Assembly: GCA_900541135.1 (NCBI GenBank)
Contig: UQIG01000042.1
Span: forward strand, 1-17,124
Direction of reading: 5' to 3'
Source: an uncultured Collinsella sp.
GTDB lineage: Bacteria; Actinomycetota; Coriobacteriia; Coriobacteriales; Coriobacteriaceae
Length of the DNA stretch: 17,124 nt
Of this stretch, positions 6,582 to 14,187 are shown piece after piece. Positions within the stretch are counted from its first letter, which is position 1. The number at the start of each line of letters is the position of its first letter. Below the pieces are notes generated by a model. That model was not told the DNA's origin. It saw only the letters and a program-made list of their open reading frames with translations, and did not search any database. The position numbers and the translations under genes were made by a program.

Positions 6582-7238
6582 TTAGCCCTCCTTGCGAACT
6601 TTTTGCAGGTAGCGGTAGACGCTGGGCTCCGAGATGCCCAGCGCGGTGGCGGCGCAGGCCACGGCGCCCTTGAGCATGAACACCCCGTTGCCGTTGAGGT
6701 GGCGAATGACGTCCACGCGGTCGCTCTGACCAAGCGACGCTACATCCAGCCCGCGCGCGCTCAGCAACTCGGCAATGCTGCGGTCAATGAGCTCCTGTGT
6801 GGACTCCGAAAGGCTTTCGACCTCGATAGGGGCGGGCTCCGTGCGCGTCGGCGCCGCGTCGAAGCACGCCATGAGCTGCTGCGCCATGGCGTTGATGGAG
6901 CGTACGGTCGAGAGGTCGGTGTTGACGCAGAGCATACCGACGATCTCGTCATTCTCGCGGATAAAGTACGTCGCCGACTCCAACGTCTTGCCGCCGGCAC
7001 CGCGCCCCTCGTAGCCCGTAATAAACGGCAGGTCGCGATACTTGGCGTCGTGCATGATCTTGAGTGCCAGATCGGTGGCGGGACCGCCGACCTTGCGGCC
7101 GCTCACGATGCCGTTGCGAATATCGACGATGGCGTGGTCGGGATCCGAGAAATCGTGCAGCACGATTTCGCTGTTTTTGCCGAGTATCTGCTCCAGAAAA
7201 TCGACCATCGGCAAAAAGCGGCGTACGGTCTCGTTCAC
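6582..7238 (-). CDS. YheO-type transcriptional regulator (PAS-like domain plus C-terminal HTH)
   Basis: A 218-aa protein. The N-terminal YheO-type PAS-like sensor covers about residues 8-115 and includes the family stretch ILGKNSEIVLHDFSDPDHAI and a GRGAGGKTLESATYFI segment. A linker rich in acidic residues follows. The C-terminal HTH spans about 175-218 and includes ACAATALGISEPSVYRYL. The start is GTG at 7238, because AAAGGAG lies six bases upstream and the family's N-terminus begins just after it; the frame runs on to 7379 without family resemblance. Relatives such as E. coli YheO and Pseudomonas DauR control amino-acid or nitrogen catabolism, with DauR sensing loss of a ligand. Its position, divergent from the permease-purine cluster with 352 bp between the starts, makes it the likely regulator of that cluster. 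Confidence 0.88.
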   Translation of the reverse strand: MNETVRRFLPMVDFLEQILGKNSEIVLHDFSDPDHAIVDIRNGIVSGRKVGGPATDLALKIMHDAKYRDLPFITGYEGRGAGGKTLESATYFIRENDEIVGMLCVNTDLSTVRSINAMAQQLMACFDAAPTRTEPAPIEVESLSESTQELIDRSIAELLSARGLDVASLGQSDRVDVIRHLNGNGVFMLKGAVACAATALGISEPSVYRYLQKVRKEG

Positions 7239-7474
7239 GGGCAACTCCTTTGGGTGAAAACGGAAATGTTCATAACAATTTTTTCTCATGGTAACACGCT
7301 GCCCACCATCTCGTATATCCGCAGGTACATTGCGTAATGCAGACGAACGGTAGGAATTTAGCGGTAAACGGTTGACCAAAAGAAAAGTTAGATGTTATTT
7401 TGACCAGACACTTTCCTGACCTGCGGAAATGCGTTATTTCAGCTGAAGAATGGTCTGATAACAAAAAATTATTA

Positions 7475-7503
7475 TTGAGAATGAGAATCATCTTTAATAC
7501 GAT
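7475..7503 (+). promoter_or_regulatory. Sigma-70-type promoter of the purine cluster, in the divergent intergenic region
   Basis: TTGAGA (7475-7480) and TACGAT (7498-7503) are 17 bases apart. Transcription would start near 7510, giving a leader of about 80 bases before the permease. The whole gap 7239-7590 (352 bp) has no gene. Other content includes three CGGT motifs at about 7347-7372, two TTGACC motifs, and the imperfect inverted repeat GAAATGCGTTATTTC near 7425-7440. These may be regulator sites. I could not identify a convincing promoter for the - strand regulator. Confidence 0.55.
7477..7495 (+). promoter_or_regulatory. Fur-like box overlapping the cluster promoter
   Basis: GAGAATGAGAATCATCTTT matches the classical 19-bp Fur box (GATAATGATAATCATTATC) at 14 of 19 positions, including the central AATGANAATCAT. 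It starts inside the -35 and fills the spacer, a standard repressor site. AT-rich sequence can match by chance, so the site needs testing. Confidence 0.4.
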
Positions 7504-7590
7504 ATGCAATGAAGGCACAACCTCAACCCCGCACTGCGTCACAATAGAGCGTTAGATGCGAAAACAACTACTTCGAGGATTGGTGGTCAA

Positions 7591-8985
7591 ATGACCCAGG
7601 AGACGGTTACGAACGGCACTGAAGCCCTGTTCACTCGCGAAGGCATGCCTCCCGTTAAGGAAATGATCCCGTGTGCCCTTCAGCACGTACTGGCATCGTT
7701 TGCCGGCATCATTACCCCGGCGGTCATCATGGCCGGCGTCTACGGCTTTAATAGCCAGCAGAGCACCGACATCATCCAGGTCGCGCTCATTCTTTCGGCG
7801 ATCGACACGGCCCTTCAGGCTTTCGCCCCCTTCCGTCGCATCGGCGGCGGCCTGCCCATCGTCATGGGCGTTTCGTTCGCGTTCCTGCCGGCCCTGCAGG
7901 CCATGGGTGCCTCGGGCTTTAGCTTTGGTGCACTGCTGGGCGGCGAGATCGTCGGCGGCGCCGTCGCGGTCCTCTTTGGTCTGGCTTACAGCAAGATCAA
8001 GTGGCTGTTCCCGCCCGTCGTGACCGGTACGGTCATCTTCTCCATTGGCGTCTCTCTCTATCCCACGGCTGTCAAGTATATGGCCGGCGGTATGGGTACG
8101 CCGCTGTGGGGCACCCCGCAGGCCTGGTGCGTCGCTCTTATCACCTTCGCCGTGGTCTTTGCGCTCGCCAACTTTGGCAAGGGCACGCTCAAGCTGGGAT
8201 CCGTGTTCTTTGGCATGATCGTTGGTATGATCGTCTCCATCCCCTTTGGCATGATCGACTTCTCCAGCGTCGCCACCGCCCAGGTCTTCGCCCTTCCCAA
8301 GCTCATGCCCTACGCGCTCGAGTTTGATCCCGAGGTCTGCATTACCCTCGCCGTCGTGTTCCCCATGGTTGCCATCCAGGTTATCGGTGACGTCTCCGCC
8401 GCCTGCCTGGGCTCCATCGACCGTATGCCCACCGAGCGCGAGCTCTCCGGCGCTATCGTGTCCCAGGGCCTCACCTCTATGGTCGGCGGCCTGCTGGGCG
8501 GTCTTCCCACCAGCGCCCTTGGCCAGAACGTGGGCATCATCTGCTCCAACAAGGTCGTCAACAAGTGGGTCTTTGTGATCATCGCGGCCGTCTTTGCCAT
8601 CGCCGGCCTGTTCCCGCAGCTCTCTGCCGTCCTTTCCGCTATCCCGCAGCCCGTCATCGGCGGCGCGACCGTCGGCGTCTTTGGCACCATCACCATGAAC
8701 GGCGTGCGCATGTTCACCCGCGAGGGCCTCACGCAGCGCACTACCACCATCGTCGGTACCTCCGTCGTCTTTGGCCTGGGTATCTGGATGGCCAGCGGTT
8801 GCCTTGCCGGTGAGGGTATGCCCACCTGGGTGCCCACCGTCATCGGCTCCAATGCTGTAACCCCCACCGCCATCATGGCCATTGTCCTTAACCTGATCCT
8901 TCCGCAGACGCCGGTCGTGGCTCAGCACATCGATGCTGCCAAGGACGCCGCCGTGGATCTGGTCTTGCCCGAGAGCAAGAAGTAA
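7591..8985 (+). CDS. NCS2 (NAT) family nucleobase permease, probably purine/urate/xanthine
   Basis: A 464-aa inner-membrane transporter with the many hydrophobic segments expected of the 14-helix NCS2 fold. Family landmarks: H32 in QH (as H31 of E. coli XanQ), IGD at 265-267 with D267 (as D276), and the NAT signature starting QNVG (312-315), with Q312 and N313 at the purine-contact sites. Two conserved acids are changed: Q263 lies where XanQ has E272 and Q292 where it has D304, by my alignment from memory. The signature's usual Thr is N320. Length is normal. It is the first gene of the cluster, with ATG at 7591 and a modest ribosome-binding region (GAGG at 7575, GGTGG at 7582). The context of ssnA, ygfK and a purine hydroxylase supports purine uptake rather than uracil. 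Confidence 0.88.
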   Translation: MTQETVTNGTEALFTREGMPPVKEMIPCALQHVLASFAGIITPAVIMAGVYGFNSQQSTDIIQVALILSAIDTALQAFAPFRRIGGGLPIVMGVSFAFLPALQAMGASGFSFGALLGGEIVGGAVAVLFGLAYSKIKWLFPPVVTGTVIFSIGVSLYPTAVKYMAGGMGTPLWGTPQAWCVALITFAVVFALANFGKGTLKLGSVFFGMIVGMIVSIPFGMIDFSSVATAQVFALPKLMPYALEFDPEVCITLAVVFPMVAIQVIGDVSAACLGSIDRMPTERELSGAIVSQGLTSMVGGLLGGLPTSALGQNVGIICSNKVVNKWVFVIIAAVFAIAGLFPQLSAVLSAIPQPVIGGATVGVFGTITMNGVRMFTREGLTQRTTTIVGTSVVFGLGIWMASGCLAGEGMPTWVPTVIGSNAVTPTAIMAIVLNLILPQTPVVAQHIDAAKDAAVDLVLPESKK

Positions 8986-9180
8986 CCAATTCGGTGCTAT
9001 TCGTCGGCGGACGCATCGCCTCGTCCGCCGACGTCATGCGGCGTCAAGCCGCACTTCAAAGGGTTTGTCCCTTTGGTGAAGCGTTGACGGGAGAGGGCCC
9101 GTTTCCGGTGTAGGCCGGCGCTTCGCACTCCGCCATGTCAGAGGTGTCAAACCCCGCCCCTGATGTTGAAGGGAGCATCC
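8986..9180 (+). promoter_or_regulatory. Structured spacer upstream of ssnA with four successive hairpins
   Basis: Four stems follow one another: GTCGGCGGACG/CGTCCGCCGAC (9003-9013 with 9022-9032, 11 bp, perfect); TGCGGC/GCCGCA (9037-9042 with 9048-9053); CAAAGGG/CCCTTTG (9057-9063 with 9069-9075, with an alternative extended form by CTTC/GAAG); and ACGGG/CCCGT (9087-9091 with 9098-9102). None has a proper U tract. The spacer could partly terminate, protect the permease mRNA end, or act as a cis-regulatory leader. I recognise no known riboswitch class. Confidence 0.4.
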
Positions 9181-10536
9181 ATGCTTCTGGTCGCTAACGG
9201 TTCCGTCTTTACCCGCAACGCTCAGACCCCGTTCATTCCAAACGGTGCGGTTGCCATTGACGGAGATACGATCGTCGAAGTGGGCCCCGAGTGCGAGCTC
9301 AAGGCCAAGTACCCGGATGCCGAGTACGTCGACGCCCGGGGTAACCTCATCATGCCCGGACTCATCAACTGCCACACCCACATCTACTCGGGTCTGGCCC
9401 GCGGCCTTGCCATTAAGGGCTGCAACCCCACCAACTTCCTGGAGAATCTCGAGCAGCAGTGGTGGAAGATCGACGACAACCTGACGCTCGACGGCACCAA
9501 GGCCAGCGCCTATGCCACGATTTTGGACTCCATCCGCGATGGCGTCACCACGATCTTCGATCACCATGCGAGTTTCTGCGAGATCCCGGGTAGCCTCTTT
9601 ACCATTAAGGACGCAGCTCAGGAGCTGGGCATGCGTTCGTGCCTGTGCTACGAGGTCTCCGATCGCCGCGGCCAGGAAAAATGCGACCAGGCCATTGCCG
9701 AGAACGCCGAATTTGCCCAGTGGGCCGCCAAGGAGCGTCGCGATAACGACAACCATATGATCGCCGCCATGTTTGGCGGACATGCCACCTTTACGCTTTC
9801 GGACGAGACCATGGATAAGATGGCCGAGGCCAACAACGGCCTGACCGGCTTCCACATCCATGTGTGCGAGGGCATGAACGACGTGTGGGATTCCCGCCTC
9901 AACCGCGGCGGCATCAGCCCCGTCGAGCGCCTGCTGCAGCACAACCTGCTCGGCCCCGACACCATGCTGGGCCACTGCATCCACGTGACGCCTGCCGAGA
10001 TGGATATCGTCAAGGAGTCCGGCACCTGGCTCGTCAACAACCCCGAATCCAATATGGGCAACGCCGTGGGCTGCGCCCCCGTGCTCGAGTTCTTCCGCCG
10101 CGGCATCCCCGTGTGCATGGGCACCGATGCCTACACCCACGATATGCTCGAGAGCCTCAAGGTCTTCCTGATCATTCAACGTCACAACGCCGCTATGCCC
10201 AACGTGGGCTGGTGCGAGGCAATGACGATGCTGTTCGAGAACAACGCCAAGATGGCCAGCAAGTACTTCGATCGCAAGCTCGGTGTGCTCGAGGCCGGCG
10301 CTGCCGCCGACGTCATCGTCATGGACTACAAGCCCTTTACGCCGCTGAGCGAGGAGAACATCGACGGCCACATGCTCTTTGGCATGATGGGCAAAAACTG
10401 CCGCACCACCATCATCAACGGCCGCGTCCTGTACAAGGATCGCGAGTTCGTTGGCATTGATGAGGACAAGATCAACGCGTGGACCATGGCTGAGTCCAAG
10501 AAGCTCTGGAGCACGCTCAACGAACGCACCTACTAA
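9181..10536 (+). CDS. ssnA: SsnA-family amidohydrolase (purine catabolism / selenium-linked locus)
   Basis: A 451-aa metal-dependent amidohydrolase of the guanine deaminase/chlorohydrolase type; E. coli SsnA is about the same length. The barrel carries the metal site: H65-x-H67 (NCHTHIYSG), the H225-x-H227-x-x-E230 motif (FHIHVCE), H265/H268 (GHCIHV), and D316 (MGTDAY). The SsnA-like stretches IFDHHAS (125-131) and SNMGN (290-294) are present. Start choice: ATG 9181 has AAGGGAG at 9169-9175, whereas the in-frame ATG at 9163 lacks a site. In gut bacteria ssnA belongs to clusters required for anaerobic purine and urate breakdown, where it presumably does a hydrolytic ring-opening or deamination step; its exact reaction is unsettled. 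It lies between the permease and ygfK on the same strand. Confidence 0.93.
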   Translation: MLLVANGSVFTRNAQTPFIPNGAVAIDGDTIVEVGPECELKAKYPDAEYVDARGNLIMPGLINCHTHIYSGLARGLAIKGCNPTNFLENLEQQWWKIDDNLTLDGTKASAYATILDSIRDGVTTIFDHHASFCEIPGSLFTIKDAAQELGMRSCLCYEVSDRRGQEKCDQAIAENAEFAQWAAKERRDNDNHMIAAMFGGHATFTLSDETMDKMAEANNGLTGFHIHVCEGMNDVWDSRLNRGGISPVERLLQHNLLGPDTMLGHCIHVTPAEMDIVKESGTWLVNNPESNMGNAVGCAPVLEFFRRGIPVCMGTDAYTHDMLESLKVFLIIQRHNAAMPNVGWCEAMTMLFENNAKMASKYFDRKLGVLEAGAAADVIVMDYKPFTPLSEENIDGHMLFGMMGKNCRTTIINGRVLYKDREFVGIDEDKINAWTMAESKKLWSTLNERTY

Positions 10537-10684
10537 TTACAAGTAGATTCACGCGCGTCGGATGTTTCGCCGCGTTCGACGCGCGTATAGGCGGCCTCCG
10601 CGGGGTCGCCGGCGCTGTGCTAGCGCTACACCGTATTTGCGCCCGTCGCGCGGTCTCGCCGGGCGTTACAGAGAGGAGCTCATT
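10537..10684 (+). promoter_or_regulatory. Structured spacer upstream of ygfK
   Basis: ACGCGCGTCG (10551-10560) pairs perfectly with CGACGCGCGT (10577-10586), loop 16 bases. A second stem is possible, GCGCT (10612-10616) with AGCGC (10622-10626). There is no U tract. The spacer ends with a good ribosome-binding site, GAGGAG at 10673-10678, six bases before the ATG. It may be an mRNA processing or stabilising element. No clear promoter is visible. Confidence 0.35.
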
Positions 10685-13684
10685 ATGAGCGACATCATGA
10701 GGCCGATCCCGTTTTCGCAGCTGATGAACTGGATCATCGAGGAGCACAAGACTCAGGGCGCCGTCTTTGGCGTGCGCAAGATGGTCACGACCAACCAGGA
10801 GGGCGCGCTTCCCATTTTTGACGAGCGCATCGAGACTCCGTTTGGCCCGGCCGCCGGTCCCAATACGCAGCTGGCCCAGAACATCGTGGCATCCTACGTG
10901 GCCGGTTCCCGCTTCTTTGAGCTCAAGACCGTTCAGGTTATGGACGGCGAGGAGCTCTCCAAGTGTGTGAACAAGCCCTGCATCGTGGCGCAGGACGAGT
11001 GCTACAACTGCGAGTGGTCGACCGAGCTCGAGGTTCCGCAGGCCTTTGCCGAGTACGTGAAGGCATGGTTTGCCTGCCACCTGATCGCTCGCGAGTACGG
11101 CCTGGGCAGCCCGGATGGTTTTGTCTTCAACATGTCCGTGGGTTATGACCTCGAGGGCATCAAGAGCCCCAAGGTCGATGCGTACATTGAGGGCATGAAG
11201 GACGCCAGCGGCTCCGAGGTTTGGAACGAGTGCCGCACGTGGGCGCTCGCTAACCTGGACAAGTTTGAGAATGTCGATGCCGCGTTTGTCGAGTCCATCC
11301 CGGCGCGCGTCTCCAACTCCATTACCGAGTCCACGCTGCATGGCTGCCCGCCGGCGGAGATCGAGCGCATCGCGACCTATCTGATTACCGAGAAGGGTCT
11401 CAACACCTACATCAAGTGCAACCCCACGCTGCTGGGCTATGAGTTTGCTCGCCAGCGCCTCAACGAGCTGGGCTTCGACTACATCGTCTTCGACGATACG
11501 CACTTCCGCGAGGACCTGCAGTGGGCCGACGCCGTGCCCATGTTCGAGCGCCTGATTGCCCTGTGCGCCGAGCGCGGCCTGGAGTTTGGCGTCAAGCTCA
11601 CCAACACCTTCCCCGTCGACGTGACGAGGAACGAGCTGCCTTCCACCGAGATGTACATGTCCGGCCGTTCGCTGTTCTCGCTGACCATCGAGGCCGCCCG
11701 TCGCATTACCGAGCAGTTCGATGGCAAGCTGCGTATCAGCTACTCCGGCGGTGCCACGGCCTACAACATCCGCGCCCTGTACGATGCCGGTATTTGGCCC
11801 GTCACCCTGGCGACCGACGTGCTCAAGCCCGGTGGCTACGAGCGCTTTAGCCAGATGGCCGGCGAGTTCACCGATCTGGACGGCAGGCCGTTTGAGGGCG
11901 TCTCTCTCGAGGCCGTGACGGCGATCCAGAACGACTCGCTCACCAACCCGCTCTACAAGAAGCCGCTGCGCCCGCTGCCCGACCGCAAGGTTGCCGGCAA
12001 GAGCCCGCTTTCCGACTGCTTTACCACGCCGTGTCGCACGAGCTGCCCCATCCAGCAGGATATTCCCGCCTACCTGGCGGCTGTTGATGAGGGCCGCTAC
12101 GAGGACGCGCTCAACATCATCATCGAGCGCAACGCCCTGCCGTTCATTACCGGCACCATCTGCCCGCATCCTTGCGGCCGCGCCTGCGAGCGTGCGTTCT
12201 ACGAGCCCGAGGGCGCCCAGATTCGCGCCAGCAAGCTCAAAGCCGCCCGCGAGGCCATGACCGCCGTGCTGCCCAAGCTGCGCGCCCAGGCCATCGCCAG
12301 CGACAGCGAGCGCAACGTTGCCGTTATCGGCGGCGGCCCTGCCGGTCTGGCGACGGCGTTCTTCCTGACGCGTGCCGGCGTGCCCGTCACCATCTTCGAG
12401 GCCCGCGACTCTCTCGGCGGCGTGGTCCGTCATGTGATTCCCGAGTTCCGCATTGCGAGCGACGATATCTCCCACGATGCCGAGCTCTGCCTGGCCTTTG
12501 GCGCCAAGGTGCAGCTCAATGCCCGCGTGGAGTCCATCGACGAGCTCAAGGCTCAGGGCTTTACTGACGTGGTCGTGGCCACCGGTGCCTGGATGCCCGG
12601 CTCTGCGGGCTTGGGCGAGGGTGCCGAGCTCGATGTACTGGAGTTCCTCGAGGCCGCCAAGAAGGGCGAGAAGCTCGAGCTGGGCGAGGATGTCGTGGTC
12701 ATCGGCGCCGGCAATACCGCCATGGACGCGGCTCGCGTGGCCAAGCGCCTGGCCGGCGTGAAGAACGTGCGCCTGGTGTATCGCCGCACCAAGAAGCAGA
12801 TGCCCGCCGACGAGGAAGAGCTCGATCTTGCTCTTGCCGATGGCGTTGAGTTCTGCGAGCTGCTGGCGCCCAAGGCACTTAACGGCGCCGTGCTGACCTG
12901 CGACGTTATGGAGCTTGGCGAGCCGGATGCAAGCGGCCGTCGCAGCCCTGTCGCCACGGGTGAGACCGTTGAGCTTCCTGCCACCACGGTGATCTGCGCC
13001 GTGGGCGAGGGCGTCGATGCCAGCCTGTACGACGCCGCGGGCGTCGAGCACGACCGTCGCGGCCGCCTTGCCGCCACCTCCACCGGCGTCGAGGGCGTCT
13101 GGGCTGCGGGCGACTGCCGTCGCGGTCCGGCCACCGTGGTCGAGGCTATCGCCGACGCCGCCGAGGTCGCTCGTGCCATCGCCGGCGTGGACTTTAACAA
13201 GTACGCCGACTGCAACGAGCAGGCCGGCCGCGAGGACACCTGCTACGAGCGCAAGGGGTCGCTGTGCCGCGACAAGCGCAACTGCACCAAGACTCGCTGC
13301 CTGGGCTGCGGCTCGGTGTGCGAGGTCTGCTGCGACGTGTGCCCCAACCGCGCCAACGTGGCAATTAAGGTGCCGGGTCTGGCCAAGCATCAGGTCGTTC
13401 ACGTCGATGGCATGTGCAACGAGTGCGGCAACTGCGCCGTGTTCTGCCCCTACCAGGAGGGTCGTCCCTACAAGGACAAGCTCACCCTGTTCTGGAGCGA
13501 GGAGGACATGGAGAACTCCGAGAACGAGGGCTTCCTGGCCGTGGGCGATGATCACTTTAAGGTCCGCGTCGCCGGCACGGTCCGCACCGTCTCGGTCGAT
13601 GCCGTCAACACCGGTCTTCCCGAGGCCGTCCGCCTGACCATCAGGGCTGTGCGCGACAACTATTTGTACCTTCTTAAGAAATAG
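10685..13684 (+). CDS. ygfK: YgfK-family FAD/Fe-S oxidoreductase (putative selenate reductase subunit family)
   Basis: A 999-aa multidomain electron carrier; E. coli YgfK is slightly longer. Residues 1 to about 430 form a dihydroorotate dehydrogenase-like barrel. A glutamate synthase beta-subunit-like part follows: the Fe-S module with C450, C454, C493, C497 and C501, then the FAD motif GGGPAG (549-554) and the NAD(P)H motif GAGNTAMD (674-681). The C-terminal region is Cys-rich: C861, C867, C872, C875, C879, C882, C883, C886, then C911-x-x-C914-x-x-C917-x-x-x-C921, enough for at least two [4Fe-4S] clusters. The start is set by GAGGAG at 10673-10678. Family membership gives a role in purine/urate catabolism and selenium-linked loci; the true redox partner is unproved. 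It is followed 11 bases later by a ferredoxin gene, making that the natural partner. Confidence 0.94.
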   Translation: MSDIMRPIPFSQLMNWIIEEHKTQGAVFGVRKMVTTNQEGALPIFDERIETPFGPAAGPNTQLAQNIVASYVAGSRFFELKTVQVMDGEELSKCVNKPCIVAQDECYNCEWSTELEVPQAFAEYVKAWFACHLIAREYGLGSPDGFVFNMSVGYDLEGIKSPKVDAYIEGMKDASGSEVWNECRTWALANLDKFENVDAAFVESIPARVSNSITESTLHGCPPAEIERIATYLITEKGLNTYIKCNPTLLGYEFARQRLNELGFDYIVFDDTHFREDLQWADAVPMFERLIALCAERGLEFGVKLTNTFPVDVTRNELPSTEMYMSGRSLFSLTIEAARRITEQFDGKLRISYSGGATAYNIRALYDAGIWPVTLATDVLKPGGYERFSQMAGEFTDLDGRPFEGVSLEAVTAIQNDSLTNPLYKKPLRPLPDRKVAGKSPLSDCFTTPCRTSCPIQQDIPAYLAAVDEGRYEDALNIIIERNALPFITGTICPHPCGRACERAFYEPEGAQIRASKLKAAREAMTAVLPKLRAQAIASDSERNVAVIGGGPAGLATAFFLTRAGVPVTIFEARDSLGGVVRHVIPEFRIASDDISHDAELCLAFGAKVQLNARVESIDELKAQGFTDVVVATGAWMPGSAGLGEGAELDVLEFLEAAKKGEKLELGEDVVVIGAGNTAMDAARVAKRLAGVKNVRLVYRRTKKQMPADEEELDLALADGVEFCELLAPKALNGAVLTCDVMELGEPDASGRRSPVATGETVELPATTVICAVGEGVDASLYDAAGVEHDRRGRLAATSTGVEGVWAAGDCRRGPATVVEAIADAAEVARAIAGVDFNKYADCNEQAGREDTCYERKGSLCRDKRNCTKTRCLGCGSVCEVCCDVCPNRANVAIKVPGLAKHQVVHVDGMCNECGNCAVFCPYQEGRPYKDKLTLFWSEEDMENSENEGFLAVGDDHFKVRVAGTVRTVSVDAVNTGLPEAVRLTIRAVRDNYLYLLKK

Positions 13685-13695
13685 GCGAGTCTCTT

Positions 13696-14175
13696 ATGGC
13701 CAAATCCATTCAACATAACGTGGCCTACGTTGCCTGCGGAAGCGGTTGCGCCTCCGCAGGCGGCGACGCCCGCTGCAGCGAAGGCTGCATTGGCTGTGGC
13801 GCCTGCGTCACGGCCTGTCCCCACGGTGCCATCGTACTGGTCGATGGCGTCGCCCGCGTGGACCGCTCCAAATGCACCGGCTGCGGTCTGTGCGGCATGG
13901 CGTGCCCGCAGCGCGTGATTGCCTTTGTTCCCGGCTACCAGAACATTCTGGTGCGCTGCAACAACACGGATAAGGGCGCCATTGCCCGCAAGATCTGCGA
14001 CACGAGCTGCATCGGTTGCGGCATGTGCGCCAAAAAGTGCCCTGCCGGCGCTATCCGCATCGAGGACAATTGCGCCCATATCGATGGCGCGGACTGCCTG
14101 TCGTGCGGCATGTGCGCCGTCGTCTGCCCGCATGGCGCCATCCACGACCGCACCGGCATCGCCGCCGGCGTGTAG
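13696..14175 (+). CDS. Ferredoxin-like protein with four [4Fe-4S] motifs (RnfB-like C-terminal part)
   Basis: A 159-aa soluble iron-sulfur protein with four CxxCxxCxxxCP motifs: C31-C34-C37-C41, C60-C63-C66-C70, C105-C108-C111-C115 and C134-C137-C140-C144, that is, two bacterial 2[4Fe-4S] ferredoxin units in tandem. The stretch between them (RCNNTDKGAIARKICDTSCI, 88-106) resembles RnfB, but there is no N-terminal membrane anchor, so it is probably cytoplasmic. Extra cysteines at 14, 18 and 27 precede motif 1. It starts 11 bases after ygfK (AGGCGAG just upstream) and ends 12 bases before the xdhD-type gene, so it is translated with both. Inference: it carries electrons between the molybdenum hydroxylase and YgfK, taking the place of the missing FAD subunit. 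Confidence 0.9.
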   Translation: MAKSIQHNVAYVACGSGCASAGGDARCSEGCIGCGACVTACPHGAIVLVDGVARVDRSKCTGCGLCGMACPQRVIAFVPGYQNILVRCNNTDKGAIARKICDTSCIGCGMCAKKCPAGAIRIEDNCAHIDGADCLSCGMCAVVCPHGAIHDRTGIAAGV

Positions 14176-14187
14176 AGGGGAATCGCC

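Noticed and set aside
7239..7379. A 47-residue N-terminal extension of the YheO-type regulator
   Set aside because: Not family-like, and the internal GTG at 7238 has AAAGGAG at correct spacing.
8986..9180. Purine, xanthine or molybdenum-cofactor riboswitch
   Set aside because: Hairpins are present but I could not match the conserved core of any known class by eye, so only a structured spacer is reported.
10562..10684. A 41-residue N-terminal extension of YgfK
   Set aside because: It is Arg-rich, overlaps the hairpin spacer and lacks a ribosome-binding site, while ATG 10685 has GAGGAG six bases upstream.
10517..13555. A 1012-aa open frame on the - strand opposite ygfK, and similar long antisense frames opposite xdhD, the permease and ssnA
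   Set aside because: They mirror strongly supported + strand genes, have low-complexity Ala/Gly/Leu/Arg/His-rich translations and no recognisable domain; open antisense frames are expected in GC-rich coding DNA.
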